Origin: Rhizobium sp. NLR16a
GTDB lineage: Bacteria; Pseudomonadota; Alphaproteobacteria; Rhizobiales; Rhizobiaceae
Assembly (NCBI RefSeq): GCF_017948245.1
Contig: NZ_CP072865.1
Location: 3,187,501-3,251,500, forward strand
DNA: 64,000 nt
Direction of reading: 5' to 3'
The notes below the pieces were generated by a model. That model worked only from the letters and a program-made list of their open reading frames with translations. It did not search any database and was not told the origin of the DNA. This document shows, piece after piece, positions 9,494-18,591 of this stretch; within the stretch, counting starts at the first letter, position 1, and the number at the start of each line of letters is the position of its first letter. The position numbers were made by a program, and so were the translations under genes.

Positions 9494-10246
9494 TTAGTGC
9501 CCGCCCGGATGGATTGCGTCGTTGAGGTACATGCAAGTCAGCACCGCGAAGACGTAAGCCTGAAGGAAGGCGACGAGGAACTCGAGACCGGTCAGGGCGA
9601 CGGTCATGATGAGGGGAAGAACGGCGCCGCCGATACCGACGGCACCAAGGGTTCCAAGCGAGGCGACAAAGCCTGCGAACACCTTCAGCGTGATGTGACC
9701 GGCGAGCATGTTGGCGAAAAGACGAACGGACAGCGAAATCGGACGGGACAGGAAGGAAATGATTTCGATCGCGACGACCAACGGCAGCAATATGCCCGGC
9801 ACGCCCGAGGGCACGAAGACATTCAGGAAGTGGAAGCCGTGCTTATAGAAACCGTAGGCGAGCACCGTACCGATGACGAGGATCGCCAGCGCGAAGGTGA
9901 CGATGATCTGGCTGGTGATCGTGAAGAAATAGGGGAACATGCCGAGCAGGTTCGCTGTCAGCACGAACATGAATAGCGAGAAGACCAGCGGGAAGAACTT
10001 CATTCCCTGCTTGCCCGCGCCTTCCTTCAGCATGTTGGCGATGAATTCATAGGACATTTCCGCGACCGACTGCGAGCGACCCGGCACGATGGCGCGGTTC
10101 GAGGTCGAGAAATAAAGAAAGCCGGCGGCAACCGCTGCCGAAGCGACCATGAAGAGCGATGCGTTGGTGAACGAAAAATCAATTCCGCCGATTTCGATCG
10201 GGACAATCTTCTGGATCAGGAACTGATGAGTCGGATCGCTAGACAC
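9494..10246 (-). CDS. atpB: F0F1 ATP synthase subunit a
   Basis: The 250-residue membrane subunit that forms the proton half-channels against the c ring. It has five to six hydrophobic helices; [15 protein letters not shown] carries the essential Arg, and the C-terminal helix [24 protein letters not shown] is conserved. The start codon is GTG (SSDPTHQF follows), which keeps the usual N-terminus. It lies 63 bp downstream of atpI. Confidence 0.96.
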   Translation of the reverse strand: MSSDPTHQFLIQKIVPIEIGGIDFSFTNASLFMVASAAVAAGFLYFSTSNRAIVPGRSQSVAEMSYEFIANMLKEGAGKQGMKFFPLVFSLFMFVLTANLLGMFPYFFTITSQIIVTFALAILVIGTVLAYGFYKHGFHFLNVFVPSGVPGILLPLVVAIEIISFLSRPISLSVRLFANMLAGHITLKVFAGFVASLGTLGAVGIGGAVLPLIMTVALTGLEFLVAFLQAYVFAVLTCMYLNDAIHPGGH

Positions 10247-10309
10247 CGCTTGTTCTCTCTCTTTGGCCCGCAGGACGCGGGGTCATTGCACTGGACCGGG
10301 ACCGGCCCT

Positions 10310-10645
10310 CTATTTCTTATCGTCCTTGTCCAGAGGGTGGGCCACCACCCCCGCAGAACGCAGCACGTTCAAAACGCCAGCACAGAATCCGAGAAGCAGA
10401 AGAACAATCAACCCCCAAGGCGCCGTGCCAACAAAACGGTCGAGAAGATAGCCAAGGACGGCACCGACGACGATTGCGGCAATGAACTCGCTGGAGAGCT
10501 TCATCGCCTGGGCATAACCTTTGCGGCTTACCTCGGCTTGGGCCTCGCTTGCTTGTTCCACTCCCGCCTCAGCGCGCTTGGTCGCGAGTTCCGCTCCCAG
10601 TTGCGCACGGCGCTTCTCAAGACTTTCCTCGCGGTCATCCGCCAT
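10310..10645 (-). CDS. atpI: ATP synthase protein I
   Basis: A 111-residue accessory membrane protein that is the first gene of F0 operons and is thought to help c-ring assembly or Mg uptake. A charged N-terminal half (RREESLEKRRAQLG-like) precedes two transmembrane helices, FIAAIVVGAVLGYLLDRF and WGLIVLLLLGFCAGVLNVLR. The start at 10645 has GGAGAG upstream. Confidence 0.9.
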   Translation of the reverse strand: MADDREESLEKRRAQLGAELATKRAEAGVEQASEAQAEVSRKGYAQAMKLSSEFIAAIVVGAVLGYLLDRFVGTAPWGLIVLLLLGFCAGVLNVLRSAGVVAHPLDKDDKK

Positions 10646-10749
10646 GGATCTCTCCTCGCCTGCCCGTCGCCCGCACTCCCGCTACCCCGGTCATTCGGAC
10701 CCCGGACGCGAAGGTTGAGACCCTTCCGGCCCGTTCTGAAGTCGCGCGC

Positions 10750-10778
10750 AACATAGTTTTAGGGCTTGGTATAGTCAA
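10750..10778 (-). promoter_or_regulatory. Candidate sigma-70 promoter of the atp F0 operon
   Basis: On the minus strand, TTGACT (10773-10778) and TATGTT (10750-10755) are separated by exactly 17 bases, about 100 bases upstream of the atpI start. It lies in the 272-bp gap 10646-10917 after the hydrolase gene. Five of six -35 bases match consensus; the -10 matches four of six. Confidence 0.55.
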
Positions 10779-10917
10779 GGCGTAGACGGCTTCTGTCCAG
10801 CCAGAAAATAAATTCGTGAAATCAAAGGGATAAGTCGATTTCCGGCCGAGCGCGCAAATTCGACGGAAAGAATCCGCTTTTGGGGGCGAAAAATCGGCCT
10901 GGCCCCAGCGCTTTATC

Positions 10918-12129
10918 TCAGCTCCAGCCGCCACCATAGGTGCGATAGAAGACGTGGAGACCGATGCGGCCGACCTTCTCCATGGTCTTTGCCCATTTCG
11001 GCCTGACATAGACGGCATGGTAGTGTGTTGCCGAACCTACCTGCGGCAGCCAGATCTTGCCTGATGTCACTGCCATGGCCACGTCGCGGGCCACCCGCCA
11101 GTGATATTGCGAATTCACCCGGTCCCTGATGGCGTCGCAGGCGAAGGAAAACTGGCAGCGGTTGCGCCAATCCTCGTTCTGGTAGACGACGCCGCAAATG
11201 CTCTTGGGATAGGCGGGGTTTCGAACGCGGTTGAGGATAACCTGAGCGACGGCCGCTTGGCCCTTCACCGATTCCCCGCGCGCCTCGAAATAGATGCCGG
11301 AGGCAAGGCACTGCTGCTCGCGGGCGGAAAAGACGCTCGGCGGCAGCACGCTTGCGGCCCAGGCGTGATCGCCCGGACCGATCTGGGGGACGAAGCGGCC
11401 GCTGTCGGGTTCGGTCAAGATCGAATCGAAGGGCGACTGGCGGGCGTAATCCGGTGCCGCCGGCGCATAGGCGGTGGCCAGCACGTCGGCCTTGTTGCTG
11501 GTGACAAGGCTTGCGAGCATCGCCGGCACGCCGACCTCCGGCATCACCGGCTGCTTCTTATAAAAAGAGGTGGCGATCTCGATTTCCCTGCCCTGGATCT
11601 TCGGCCTGACGAAAGCCGACCTGTCCTTGAGATCGAAGTTCGGGGTGAACAGCATCTTGGTGCGCTCGAGAATGGAGCCGGCGGAAAAATCCTTCGGCGG
11701 CTGCATCTTCTCGACGGCGACGACGCGGCCTTTCTTCGTGCCGCGAATGACGCGATCCTCGTCCGGCGTGTCCTCGTGACCCTTGTCCTTGGCCGTAAAA
11801 GCCACCTTGCGGCCATCGGGCAGCACCATGCCGGCGCCTGAGGCGATCGAGCCGGTCGCTGCCGGACCGGCGAAGGCGAGCTCGGCCTGATGGATGGAGC
11901 CGGCCGGCGAATTGGTCAGCACCATGCGCCAGCTCTCCCCCTCACGATCGAGACCGGCGAGCATGGTGGCGAGATCGGCGTGGGAAGCAACGCTCGGGAA
12001 GATCAGCCAGCCGGCAAGCCCGAAGATAACGGGCGACACCCAGTTCTCGGGAAGAAGACGCAGCTTGCTACGGGAAGGGCTCTTTCGACGCAACACGAAC
12101 TCCGTGCATGGAACGCGGGAACATGCCAT
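10918..12129 (-). CDS. SleB-like cell wall hydrolase
   Basis: A 403-residue membrane-anchored protein. Residues about 30-50 form one hydrophobic segment (VSPVIFGLAGWLIFPSVA) after a basic N-terminus. The C-terminal ~120 residues are a Hydrolase_2 (SleB/CwlJ) domain, with the start CLASGIYFEARGESVKGQAAVAQVILNRVRN and the later CQFSFACDA and ATHYHAVYV motifs. SleB proteins are lytic transglycosylases of spore cortex; in non-sporing rhizobia the family probably remodels peptidoglycan. The 250 middle residues resemble nothing I recognise. Confidence 0.85.
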   Translation of the reverse strand: MACSRVPCTEFVLRRKSPSRSKLRLLPENWVSPVIFGLAGWLIFPSVASHADLATMLAGLDREGESWRMVLTNSPAGSIHQAELAFAGPAATGSIASGAGMVLPDGRKVAFTAKDKGHEDTPDEDRVIRGTKKGRVVAVEKMQPPKDFSAGSILERTKMLFTPNFDLKDRSAFVRPKIQGREIEIATSFYKKQPVMPEVGVPAMLASLVTSNKADVLATAYAPAAPDYARQSPFDSILTEPDSGRFVPQIGPGDHAWAASVLPPSVFSAREQQCLASGIYFEARGESVKGQAAVAQVILNRVRNPAYPKSICGVVYQNEDWRNRCQFSFACDAIRDRVNSQYHWRVARDVAMAVTSGKIWLPQVGSATHYHAVYVRPKWAKTMEKVGRIGLHVFYRTYGGGWS

Positions 12130-12452
12130 CGAAAATCACTCATTAACCTTGACGTCCGGTTAACGGGGTGTGCCGGAAAGTGACTATGAGCGCCTTTGGA
12201 TATTCTAATGTGGCGGATAGTTTCGTCCATCCAGAGCCGCTGCGCTCCTTCTGGCCTTATAGCTCTGCAGAGCGAGTTGGACGGGAACGCATCCCCAATC
12301 TCCGTTGTCCTCGGCCTTGAGCCGAGGACCCGTGCCGCTGCTGGCAGGTCCAGTGTGGATGCTCGGCTCAAGGCCGAGCATGCCGGAGGTTGAGATGGCG
12401 GAAGGGCCGTTCAAAGCGCGGTCACTCCCGTCAGCAATCTCGTCCGCACCCA
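12130..12452. other. Gene-free stretch upstream of the hydrolase gene
   Basis: This 323-bp gap lies between the start of the hydrolase gene and the stop of kup, both on the minus strand. It should hold the hydrolase promoter on the right of 12130, where the sequence is more AT-rich. The other clear structure is the twin-hairpin element at 12308-12380. No convincing reading frame is present. Confidence 0.6.
12308..12380. repeat. Twin-hairpin palindromic element
   Basis: Two perfect 8-bp stems with 5-base loops, at 12308-12328 (TCCTCGGC/GCCGAGGA, loop CTTGA) and 12360-12380 (TGCTCGGC/GCCGAGCA, loop TCAAG). The loops are reverse complements of each other, so the two hairpins together form a larger inverted repeat. 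It looks like a small dispersed palindromic element and not a terminator, because no T-run follows. Confidence 0.7.
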
Positions 12453-14354
12453 TCAAATAATAACGTGCGAGCCCAGCTCCACGACGCGGTTGGCCGGCAG
12501 ACGGAAGTAATCCGAGGGGTTGGCGGCGGCGTTGGCCAGCGCAATGTAAAGACGGTCCTGCCAGTGGGGCATGCCCGACTTGGCATCCGGCACCAGTTTG
12601 CGGCGGCCGAGATAGAAGGAGGTCGACATGATGTCGAACTTCAGTCCGGTCTTGCGCAGCGTCGCCAGCGCCTGCGAGACGTTCTGCGATTCCATGAAGC
12701 CGAAGAGCAGCTCGACGCGCGAGAACCGTTCGGAAATCGGCTCGACCTTGTAGCGGTCGTGGCTCGGTACGCGCGGCTTGTTGACGGTGCGGATCGTCAG
12801 GATGACGTTGCGGTCGTGAAGCACGTGGTTGTGCTTGAGATTGTGCAGCAGGGCGGCGGGGGCCGATTCCGGATCGCTGGTCAGGAAGATCGCCGTGCCC
12901 GGAACCTGCGCCGGCGAATGCTCGCTCTTGCGCTCGATCGAACTGACGAAGGAAGCGAGCGGAATATCGGTGTGCCGGGTCTTTTCCATCAGGATCGCGG
13001 TGCCGCGGCGCCAGGTCCACATGACCACGGTAAAGGCGGTGGCGATCAGGATCGGGATATAGCCGCCATCGTGGATCTTCAGAAGGTTGGCGCCGAGGAA
13101 GATCATTTCGAGGACGACGAGCGGCGCGAGCGCGATCACCGCAACCGGCAGCGACCAATTCCAGCGGGCGCGGACGAATTCGAAGGCCATGATCGAGGTG
13201 ACGACCATGGCGCCGGTGACGGAGATGCCGTAGGCGGTCGCCAATGCGTCCGACGTCTTGAAGCTCAGCACCAGGAAGATGACGCCAAAGAACAGCACGG
13301 CGTTGACCGACGGCAAGAAGATCTGTCCCGTGTTGGTTTCCGAAGTGAATAGGATTTCCATGCGCGGCAGGAAGCCGAGGTTGATGCCCTGGCGCACCAG
13401 CGAAAAGGCGCCGGTTATGACGGCCTGGCTGGCGATGATTGTTGCGGCGGTGGCGAGGATGACGACCGGCAGCAGCGCCCATTGCGGATACATCAGATAG
13501 AAGGGATCGGACATCGTCTCCGGCTTGCCGAGCACGAGTGCGCCCTGCCCGAGATAGTTCAGCGTCAGCGCCGGGAAGACCAGCAGGAACCAAGCCCACT
13601 GAATCGGGCGGCGGCCGAAATGGCCGAGATCGGCATAAAGCGCCTCGGCGCCCGTCACCGTCAGGAAGACCGCACCGAGAACGACGACGCCGTAAAAACC
13701 CTCATGCAGCAGGAAACTGACGGCATAATAGGGGTTGAAGGCGGCGAGGATGCCGAAATCGTCGGAGATGTGGGAAATGCCGGCGGCGGCCATGACGAGG
13801 AACCAGACGGCGGTGATCGGCCCGAAGAACTTGGCGACGGCACCGGTGCCGCGCGATTGCACGACAAAGAGCAGCGCCAGGATCACCACCGAGATGGGCA
13901 CGATATAGTCCGCCAGGCTGGGCGTGACGAGTTTCAGACCCTCTACGGCCGACAGCACCGAAAGCGCCGGCGTGATCATCGCATCGCCGAGGAACAGGGC
14001 AGCGCCCATCAGTCCGAGCAGCATCAGCAGTGCGGTATGGCCGTTGGCGGTCTTCATCAGAAGGGCGAGCAGCGACAGCGTGCCGCCCTCCCCGTCGTTG
14101 TCGGCGCGCAGCAGGAAGAGAACGTATTTGATGGTGACGATGATGGTCAGCGCCCAGATCATCAGCGAAATCAGACTAATGACCTCGAAACGGGTGACAC
14201 CGTCATGGGCGACGGGCTTCAGCGCTTCCCGAAACGCGTAGAGCGGGCTTGTGCCGATATCGCCGTAGACGACACCGACGGAACCGAGCGCGAGATAGAA
14301 CAGCTTGCGCGGCGTCATATGGCGTTCGTGCGGAGGATGGCTCTCTTCGGACAT
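12453..14354 (-). CDS. kup: Kup-type potassium uptake transporter
   Basis: Low-affinity K+/H+ symporter of 633 residues. The N-terminal signature [25 protein letters not shown] is followed by about 12 transmembrane helices (to ~residue 440) and a cytoplasmic C-terminal domain (~450-633), which matches the family layout and length. It lies 18 bp downstream of corA, so K+ and Mg2+ uptake genes probably share a transcript. Rhizobia often carry several kup copies; which one this is cannot be told. Confidence 0.94.
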   Translation of the reverse strand: MSEESHPPHERHMTPRKLFYLALGSVGVVYGDIGTSPLYAFREALKPVAHDGVTRFEVISLISLMIWALTIIVTIKYVLFLLRADNDGEGGTLSLLALLMKTANGHTALLMLLGLMGAALFLGDAMITPALSVLSAVEGLKLVTPSLADYIVPISVVILALLFVVQSRGTGAVAKFFGPITAVWFLVMAAAGISHISDDFGILAAFNPYYAVSFLLHEGFYGVVVLGAVFLTVTGAEALYADLGHFGRRPIQWAWFLLVFPALTLNYLGQGALVLGKPETMSDPFYLMYPQWALLPVVILATAATIIASQAVITGAFSLVRQGINLGFLPRMEILFTSETNTGQIFLPSVNAVLFFGVIFLVLSFKTSDALATAYGISVTGAMVVTSIMAFEFVRARWNWSLPVAVIALAPLVVLEMIFLGANLLKIHDGGYIPILIATAFTVVMWTWRRGTAILMEKTRHTDIPLASFVSSIERKSEHSPAQVPGTAIFLTSDPESAPAALLHNLKHNHVLHDRNVILTIRTVNKPRVPSHDRYKVEPISERFSRVELLFGFMESQNVSQALATLRKTGLKFDIMSTSFYLGRRKLVPDAKSGMPHWQDRLYIALANAAANPSDYFRLPANRVVELGSHVII

Positions 14355-14372
14355 GAAATTTCAACAGGCTCC

Positions 14373-15350
14373 TCAGAGCCAGCCTTTCCAGCGAAAGAAG
14401 AAAAAGGGGATGACGGCCGATATTACCATCAAAGTCAGCGAATAGGGATAACCCGCCGTCCAGGCCAGCTCGGGCATGACATGAAAATTCATGCCATAGA
14501 TCGAGGCGACCAATGTCGGCGGCAGGAACACGACCGAGGCGATCGAGAAAATCTTGATGATCGAGTTCTGCTCGATGTTGATCAGACCGAGCGAGGCGTC
14601 GAGCAGGAAGGTGATGTTGGCAGCGATGAAGGAGGCATGCTCCGACAGCGACTGGATATCGCGCGACACGGTGCGGCAGAGTTCCTTCGCCTCGCGGTCC
14701 TGCTGGATCGCCGGGATGGTGTGAAAGAATGTCATTAGCCGGGAAAGCGAGCCGAGGCTGTCGCGTAGCTTGCTGATCATACGATGATGGCCGGCAATAT
14801 CGCGCAGCTTTTCCTCAAGGTAATTCGACGGCTTACGGACCTTTTTAGCCCGGTCGCCGAAGACGTGCGTCGACAGGATGTCAATGCGCGAGACCGAGGT
14901 TTCCAGGATTTCGGCGGTCCGGTCGACGATCGTCTCCAGGAGCTTGGCGAGAAGGGCCGCACCGCTGCGCCAGTTTTCCGGCAGCCGGTGCAGGGCGGCG
15001 ATGAACAGCGCAAAGGATTTAGGTTGGGCGTATCGGATGGTGACCAGACGGTTTCCGGCCAGGATGAAGGCGACATCGGTCAGCGTCGGCGCGTCGGTAT
15101 CCGCCTTCCAGACCAGCGAAGCGGTCATGAAGACGGCGTCGTTCTCGATATAAAGGCGAGCCGACGGTTCGATGTCCTTCAGATCGTCGCGGGTCGGAAC
15201 TCCGATACCGAGGACCTTTTCGACATAAAGCTCCTCCTCGCGGCTCGGCTCGATCATGTCGATCCAGACGATATCCTGGGGAACGGATGCCGTCTGCGAG
15301 AGATCGCGGATCTCGACCGATCTGCAATTAGAACAATAAGCGGTGATCAC
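14373..15350 (-). CDS. corA: CorA-type magnesium transporter
   Basis: A 325-residue divalent cation channel. The long cytoplasmic N-terminal domain is followed by two C-terminal helices with the signature YGMNFHVMPEL between them and a final basic tail (FFFFRWKGWL). The start codon is GTG at 15350 with GGAG 9 bases upstream. It is the first gene of the corA-kup pair. A neighbouring CorA specificity (Mg, Co, Ni or Zn) cannot be decided by sequence. Confidence 0.93.
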   Translation of the reverse strand: MITAYCSNCRSVEIRDLSQTASVPQDIVWIDMIEPSREEELYVEKVLGIGVPTRDDLKDIEPSARLYIENDAVFMTASLVWKADTDAPTLTDVAFILAGNRLVTIRYAQPKSFALFIAALHRLPENWRSGAALLAKLLETIVDRTAEILETSVSRIDILSTHVFGDRAKKVRKPSNYLEEKLRDIAGHHRMISKLRDSLGSLSRLMTFFHTIPAIQQDREAKELCRTVSRDIQSLSEHASFIAANITFLLDASLGLINIEQNSIIKIFSIASVVFLPPTLVASIYGMNFHVMPELAWTAGYPYSLTLMVISAVIPFFFFRWKGWL

Positions 15351-15798
15351 CGGCAGCGTCTCCGATGCTCACGCCACTTCGTGGTCATCATCTTCATTGC
15401 AAGCCTTTCCATCCGTCCGCCATCGCGGCAATGCGAGGGTGGCTCGTTCCAGGTCCAAACGGAAGCGGATCAAGAAAGTTCATACAACTCCGGCTGCATC
15501 CGGCCTTGAAGCCAGCATGCCCATTGTGCTCAACCGCATCGCAGTACCCATCCTTCGACCTTGCAGGCGGGCCGGACCTTCGAAACGAAGACGGCCGTCA
15601 TGAGCATCTGCAGCAACGCCATCATGGCGCCGCGGCATATGAAGCAAAGCCGTGAAATAATCAAGACATCTTCCGTGAAGTGCGCCTTTTCACCACGTTT
15701 CCCGCACAATTCGGAGTGATCGCAACGGTGATTCGGCGGTTCAGCGCTTTGCTGTCATCCGCGCCCTGGCCCGGAAGTCGTGCCCATAGCCGGAGACG
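15351..15798. other. Gene-free stretch between corA and mrp
   Basis: This 448-bp gap lies between the start of corA and the stop of mrp (both minus). Reading frames in it are short and do not resemble proteins I know. It must hold the corA-kup promoter, but I could not pick a convincing -35/-10 pair. No strong hairpin with a T-run is visible. Confidence 0.5.
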
Positions 15799-16983
15799 TC
15801 ATTCGAAGACGATCGCCGGCGCCGGCCGCTGGGGTTGGCCGCCGAGCTGCTGCCACACCTTGGCGGCGATGCCGCGATAGATGCCGGCGACGACGCCGTT
15901 CGGATCGGAGGCGACCAGCGGCGTGCCGGCGTCGGAGGTTTCGCGGATGTTCATCGTCAGCGGCACCTCGCCGAGGAAGGGCACGCCGATGCGCTCAGCC
16001 TCCTTGCGGGCGCCGCCGTGGCCGAAGATGTCGTAGCGGGTGCCGGTGTCGGGCGCGATGAAATAGCTCATGTTTTCGACGATGCCGAGCACCGGCACCT
16101 CGACCTTGCGGAACATGTTGAGGCCCTTGCGGGCATCGATCAGGGCGAGATCCTGAGGCGTGGAAACGATGACGGCGCCGGCAAGCGGCACCTGCTGGGC
16201 CATCGTCAATTGCGCATCGCCGGTGCCGGGCGGCATGTCGACGACGAGGACGTCGAGCTCGCCCCATGCCACTTCGCGCAGCATCTGCATCAGGGCCGAC
16301 TGGACCATCGGCCCGCGCCAGATCATCGCCGTCTCCTCGTCGACGAGGAAACCCATCGACATGACCTTGAGGCCGTAATTCTCCATCGGATTGATGATGC
16401 GGCCATCGATCTGCGTCGGGCGGCCGGAGATCTTCAAGAGCCGCGGCATGGAGGGGCCGTAGATATCGGCATCGAGAATGCCGACCCGGAGACCATTGGC
16501 GAGCAGGCCGAGCGCCAGGTTGACGGCGGTGGTCGACTTGCCGACCCCGCCCTTGCCGGAGGCGACGGCAATAATGGCGCCGATGCCGGGGACGCCGATC
16601 TTGCCGGCGCGGGGCGGCGGCTGCTGCGGCGCATGCGCGTGGTGCCCGTGATCGTGGCCCCCATGATCATGACCGGCGTGACCGTGAGGCGGATTCGGCA
16701 CGGGCCGGGCGGCGGGCGCGGCGGACGCCGCCTTTCTGTCCGCGGTCAGCGTGACGAGCGCACCTTTGACACCCGGCATCTCCTTGATGACGCGCTCGGC
16801 GGCAAGCCGCATCGGCTCCAGCTCCTTGGCGCGCTCGGCCGGAACAGTGATGGAGAAATAGACCTTGCCGTCGGAAATGAAGACATCGGAGACCATGCCG
16901 AGCGCGACGATGTCGTGTTCGAGATCCGGTCCGCGCACGGTCTTCAGCGTTTCGAGAACCTGTTCCTTCGTGACGTCGGTCAT
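15799..16983 (-). CDS. mrp: Mrp/ApbC/NBP35-family Fe-S carrier ATPase with His-rich linker
   Basis: A 394-residue P-loop ATPase that, in relatives, loads Fe-S clusters onto apoproteins. An N-terminal DUF59/MIP18 domain (1-80) is joined to the ATPase domain (from ~128; P-loop ASGKGGVGKST 141-151; switch VVDMPPGTGD). Two features are odd. The linker at 100-117 has nine histidines in 18 residues, and the C-terminal CxxC seen in many Mrp proteins is missing (ENMSYFIAPDTG at 303-314). It is encoded alone, 448 bp from corA. Confidence 0.92.
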   Translation of the reverse strand: MTDVTKEQVLETLKTVRGPDLEHDIVALGMVSDVFISDGKVYFSITVPAERAKELEPMRLAAERVIKEMPGVKGALVTLTADRKAASAAPAARPVPNPPHGHAGHDHGGHDHGHHAHAPQQPPPRAGKIGVPGIGAIIAVASGKGGVGKSTTAVNLALGLLANGLRVGILDADIYGPSMPRLLKISGRPTQIDGRIINPMENYGLKVMSMGFLVDEETAMIWRGPMVQSALMQMLREVAWGELDVLVVDMPPGTGDAQLTMAQQVPLAGAVIVSTPQDLALIDARKGLNMFRKVEVPVLGIVENMSYFIAPDTGTRYDIFGHGGARKEAERIGVPFLGEVPLTMNIRETSDAGTPLVASDPNGVVAGIYRGIAAKVWQQLGGQPQRPAPAIVFE

Positions 16984-17598
16984 TCCACCCTCATTGCTTC
17001 TTCTCGCAGACTACGGCGCCGCGCGTCTTTCATTGCGCACACATGATTTTAGTCCTAGCCGATTCCGACCAAGGCATGAAATCATGCGGTAGAGATAGTG
17101 GAGCCGCCCGCCTTCGCCAAACAAAATCATCGGGAGGAAAATCAATTCGCGGGCTTCGAAAAACGCCGGCGGGGACCCCGCGAATCCGTTGCGGCCATCA
17201 AGTCCGCCGGGCTTTTCGCCCTGATGGCCGCAACGGTCTCTCTCCCCGAGAACCGGCGCAATGCGGGGCGAACTAGCGCAAGCCGAAAAAAAGGCCAGAG
17301 AAAAGTGATCAGGAAGAGGAATTCGTGAACAGCTGCGAACGAAGCGGTGCCGAAAGGCAACAACCGCCTCCGACGCCGAACGCCGGGAGAGAAGCGGCGT
17401 CGGCGTCGGACAGCGGTGTGTCGGCCGCGCCATTTCCTGGCGCTGGTCATCAAAGTCCCCTCTGGACCTCTGGCAACAAAGATGCAGAAAGCGTGCCAGA
17501 TGAAAAAAATCGGAAAAGCGCGGAGAAGTGCCGGGGCAGCATCCCGGTTTTGCCTAAGCACTGAGCGGCCGGCCACAGCGCGCCGCCATCTTTGCAAC
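16984..17598. other. Gene-free stretch between the LuxR-type gene and mrp
   Basis: A 615-bp gap. It holds the long inverted repeat at 17186-17236, a GC-rich imperfect dyad near 17375-17412, and an AT-richer part next to mrp (17030-17120) where the mrp promoter should be. Frames in it encode Arg-rich, low-complexity peptides that look like non-coding GC-rich DNA. An unannotated small RNA is possible but unsupported. Confidence 0.5.
17186..17236. repeat. Perfect 15-bp inverted repeat with 21-base loop
   Basis: CCGTTGCGGCCATCA (17186-17200) and its exact reverse complement (17222-17236) flank a 21-base GC-rich loop. It lies ~360 bp downstream of the LuxR-type gene and ~200 bp upstream of mrp. 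No clean T-run follows on either side, so it is not an ordinary terminator; it could be part of a structured RNA. Confidence 0.65.
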
Positions 17599-18333
17599 TT
17601 ATTTGATCAGGCCGATCCGCAGCGCCTTGGCGACCGCCTGGGTGCGGTTGACCGTGTCGAGCTTCTTGGTGGCGCGGTTGAGGTAATGATTGACCGTATG
17701 TTCGGACAGCGCCAGGATTTCGGCGATTTCGGCGCTGGTCTTGCCGGCCGCCGTCCAGTTGAGGCAGTCGATCTCGCGGTCGGTCAGCGAGTCCGTCATG
17801 CGCGCATCGAGGTTGCGGATTTCGGCAAGCCTGTCGAAGACATGGATGGCGATATAGCAAAGCTCGCGCATCTCGGCGGCGCTGAAGGGTTCACGATCGC
17901 CCGAGAAGGAGACGGCGCCGCGCAGGCCGGAGGCCTCATGGGTTGGGAAATAGGCGCCGCGCATCATCCTGAAACGCTCGAACAACCCCGTGACCAGGGC
18001 GGACTTGCCGTCGTCCCGCGACCAGGTCTCACGCGACATATCGTAAAAGAACGGCCGCGTCGATGTCCTCAACCGCCTCAGAACCGGGCTGTTCACCATC
18101 AAGCCCTCTTGGTCGTAAATCGCCAGAAGCTCGGCCGGCCAGCTGGTGATCACTGTGCTGGCTTGAAGATCCATAGAGGTGATCGGCGGCAGGTTGAGAA
18201 CCATGAAGGCGCGGCTGCGATACGCTTCCGTCACGCGTTTCATGAAACGGAAGATATCGAACTGGGTCTTCAGCCCAGCTATTTCCTGAACATAGTCGTC
18301 TTCTTCAGTGGATACCTGTGACAAGGGTGCCAT
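17599..18333 (-). CDS. LuxR-type regulator with autoinducer-binding-like domain (orphan)
   Basis: A 244-residue regulator with an N-terminal autoinducer-binding-like domain (about 15-165) and a C-terminal LuxR HTH (about 178-240: LTDREIDCLNWTAAGKTSAEIAEILALSEHTVNHYL). No luxI synthase lies in the window, so it is an orphan (solo) regulator that may sense a distant synthase's acyl-homoserine lactone or another ligand. A GTG three bases upstream is an alternative start. The residues that contact AHL were not checked against a structure. Confidence 0.83.
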   Translation of the reverse strand: MAPLSQVSTEEDDYVQEIAGLKTQFDIFRFMKRVTEAYRSRAFMVLNLPPITSMDLQASTVITSWPAELLAIYDQEGLMVNSPVLRRLRTSTRPFFYDMSRETWSRDDGKSALVTGLFERFRMMRGAYFPTHEASGLRGAVSFSGDREPFSAAEMRELCYIAIHVFDRLAEIRNLDARMTDSLTDREIDCLNWTAAGKTSAEIAEILALSEHTVNHYLNRATKKLDTVNRTQAVAKALRIGLIK

Positions 18334-18591
18334 CACATTTCTTCATCTTCGACACAGCAATCGGGAAAATTCCATGCGAATTCTGCCGCCGCATGGTTGG
18401 AATGTATCGGGAAATTACAATCTTCGGTTTGAGGAAAATGTGCCATATGCTCAACATTGGGCACATGACCGCTGCATGATTGTAGATTTTCGCGCAGTAG
18501 TTGTCCAGATTCGCTAGGGCTCGATATCGCGCTCGTCATAAGCATGCTCCGCAAATCACGTCCAGCAATGGTACGGTAGATGCCTGTTCCG

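Noticed and set aside
12205..13599. A 464-residue frame overlapping kup
   Set aside because: It is Arg/Ala/Gly-rich, lies out of frame within kup and its downstream gap, and matches no family, as expected for high-GC shadow frames.
17011..17597. Two overlapping frames of 140 and 151 residues between mrp and the LuxR-type gene
   Set aside because: They are Arg-rich and low complexity, with no domain or ribosome binding site; kept only as a gene-free stretch.
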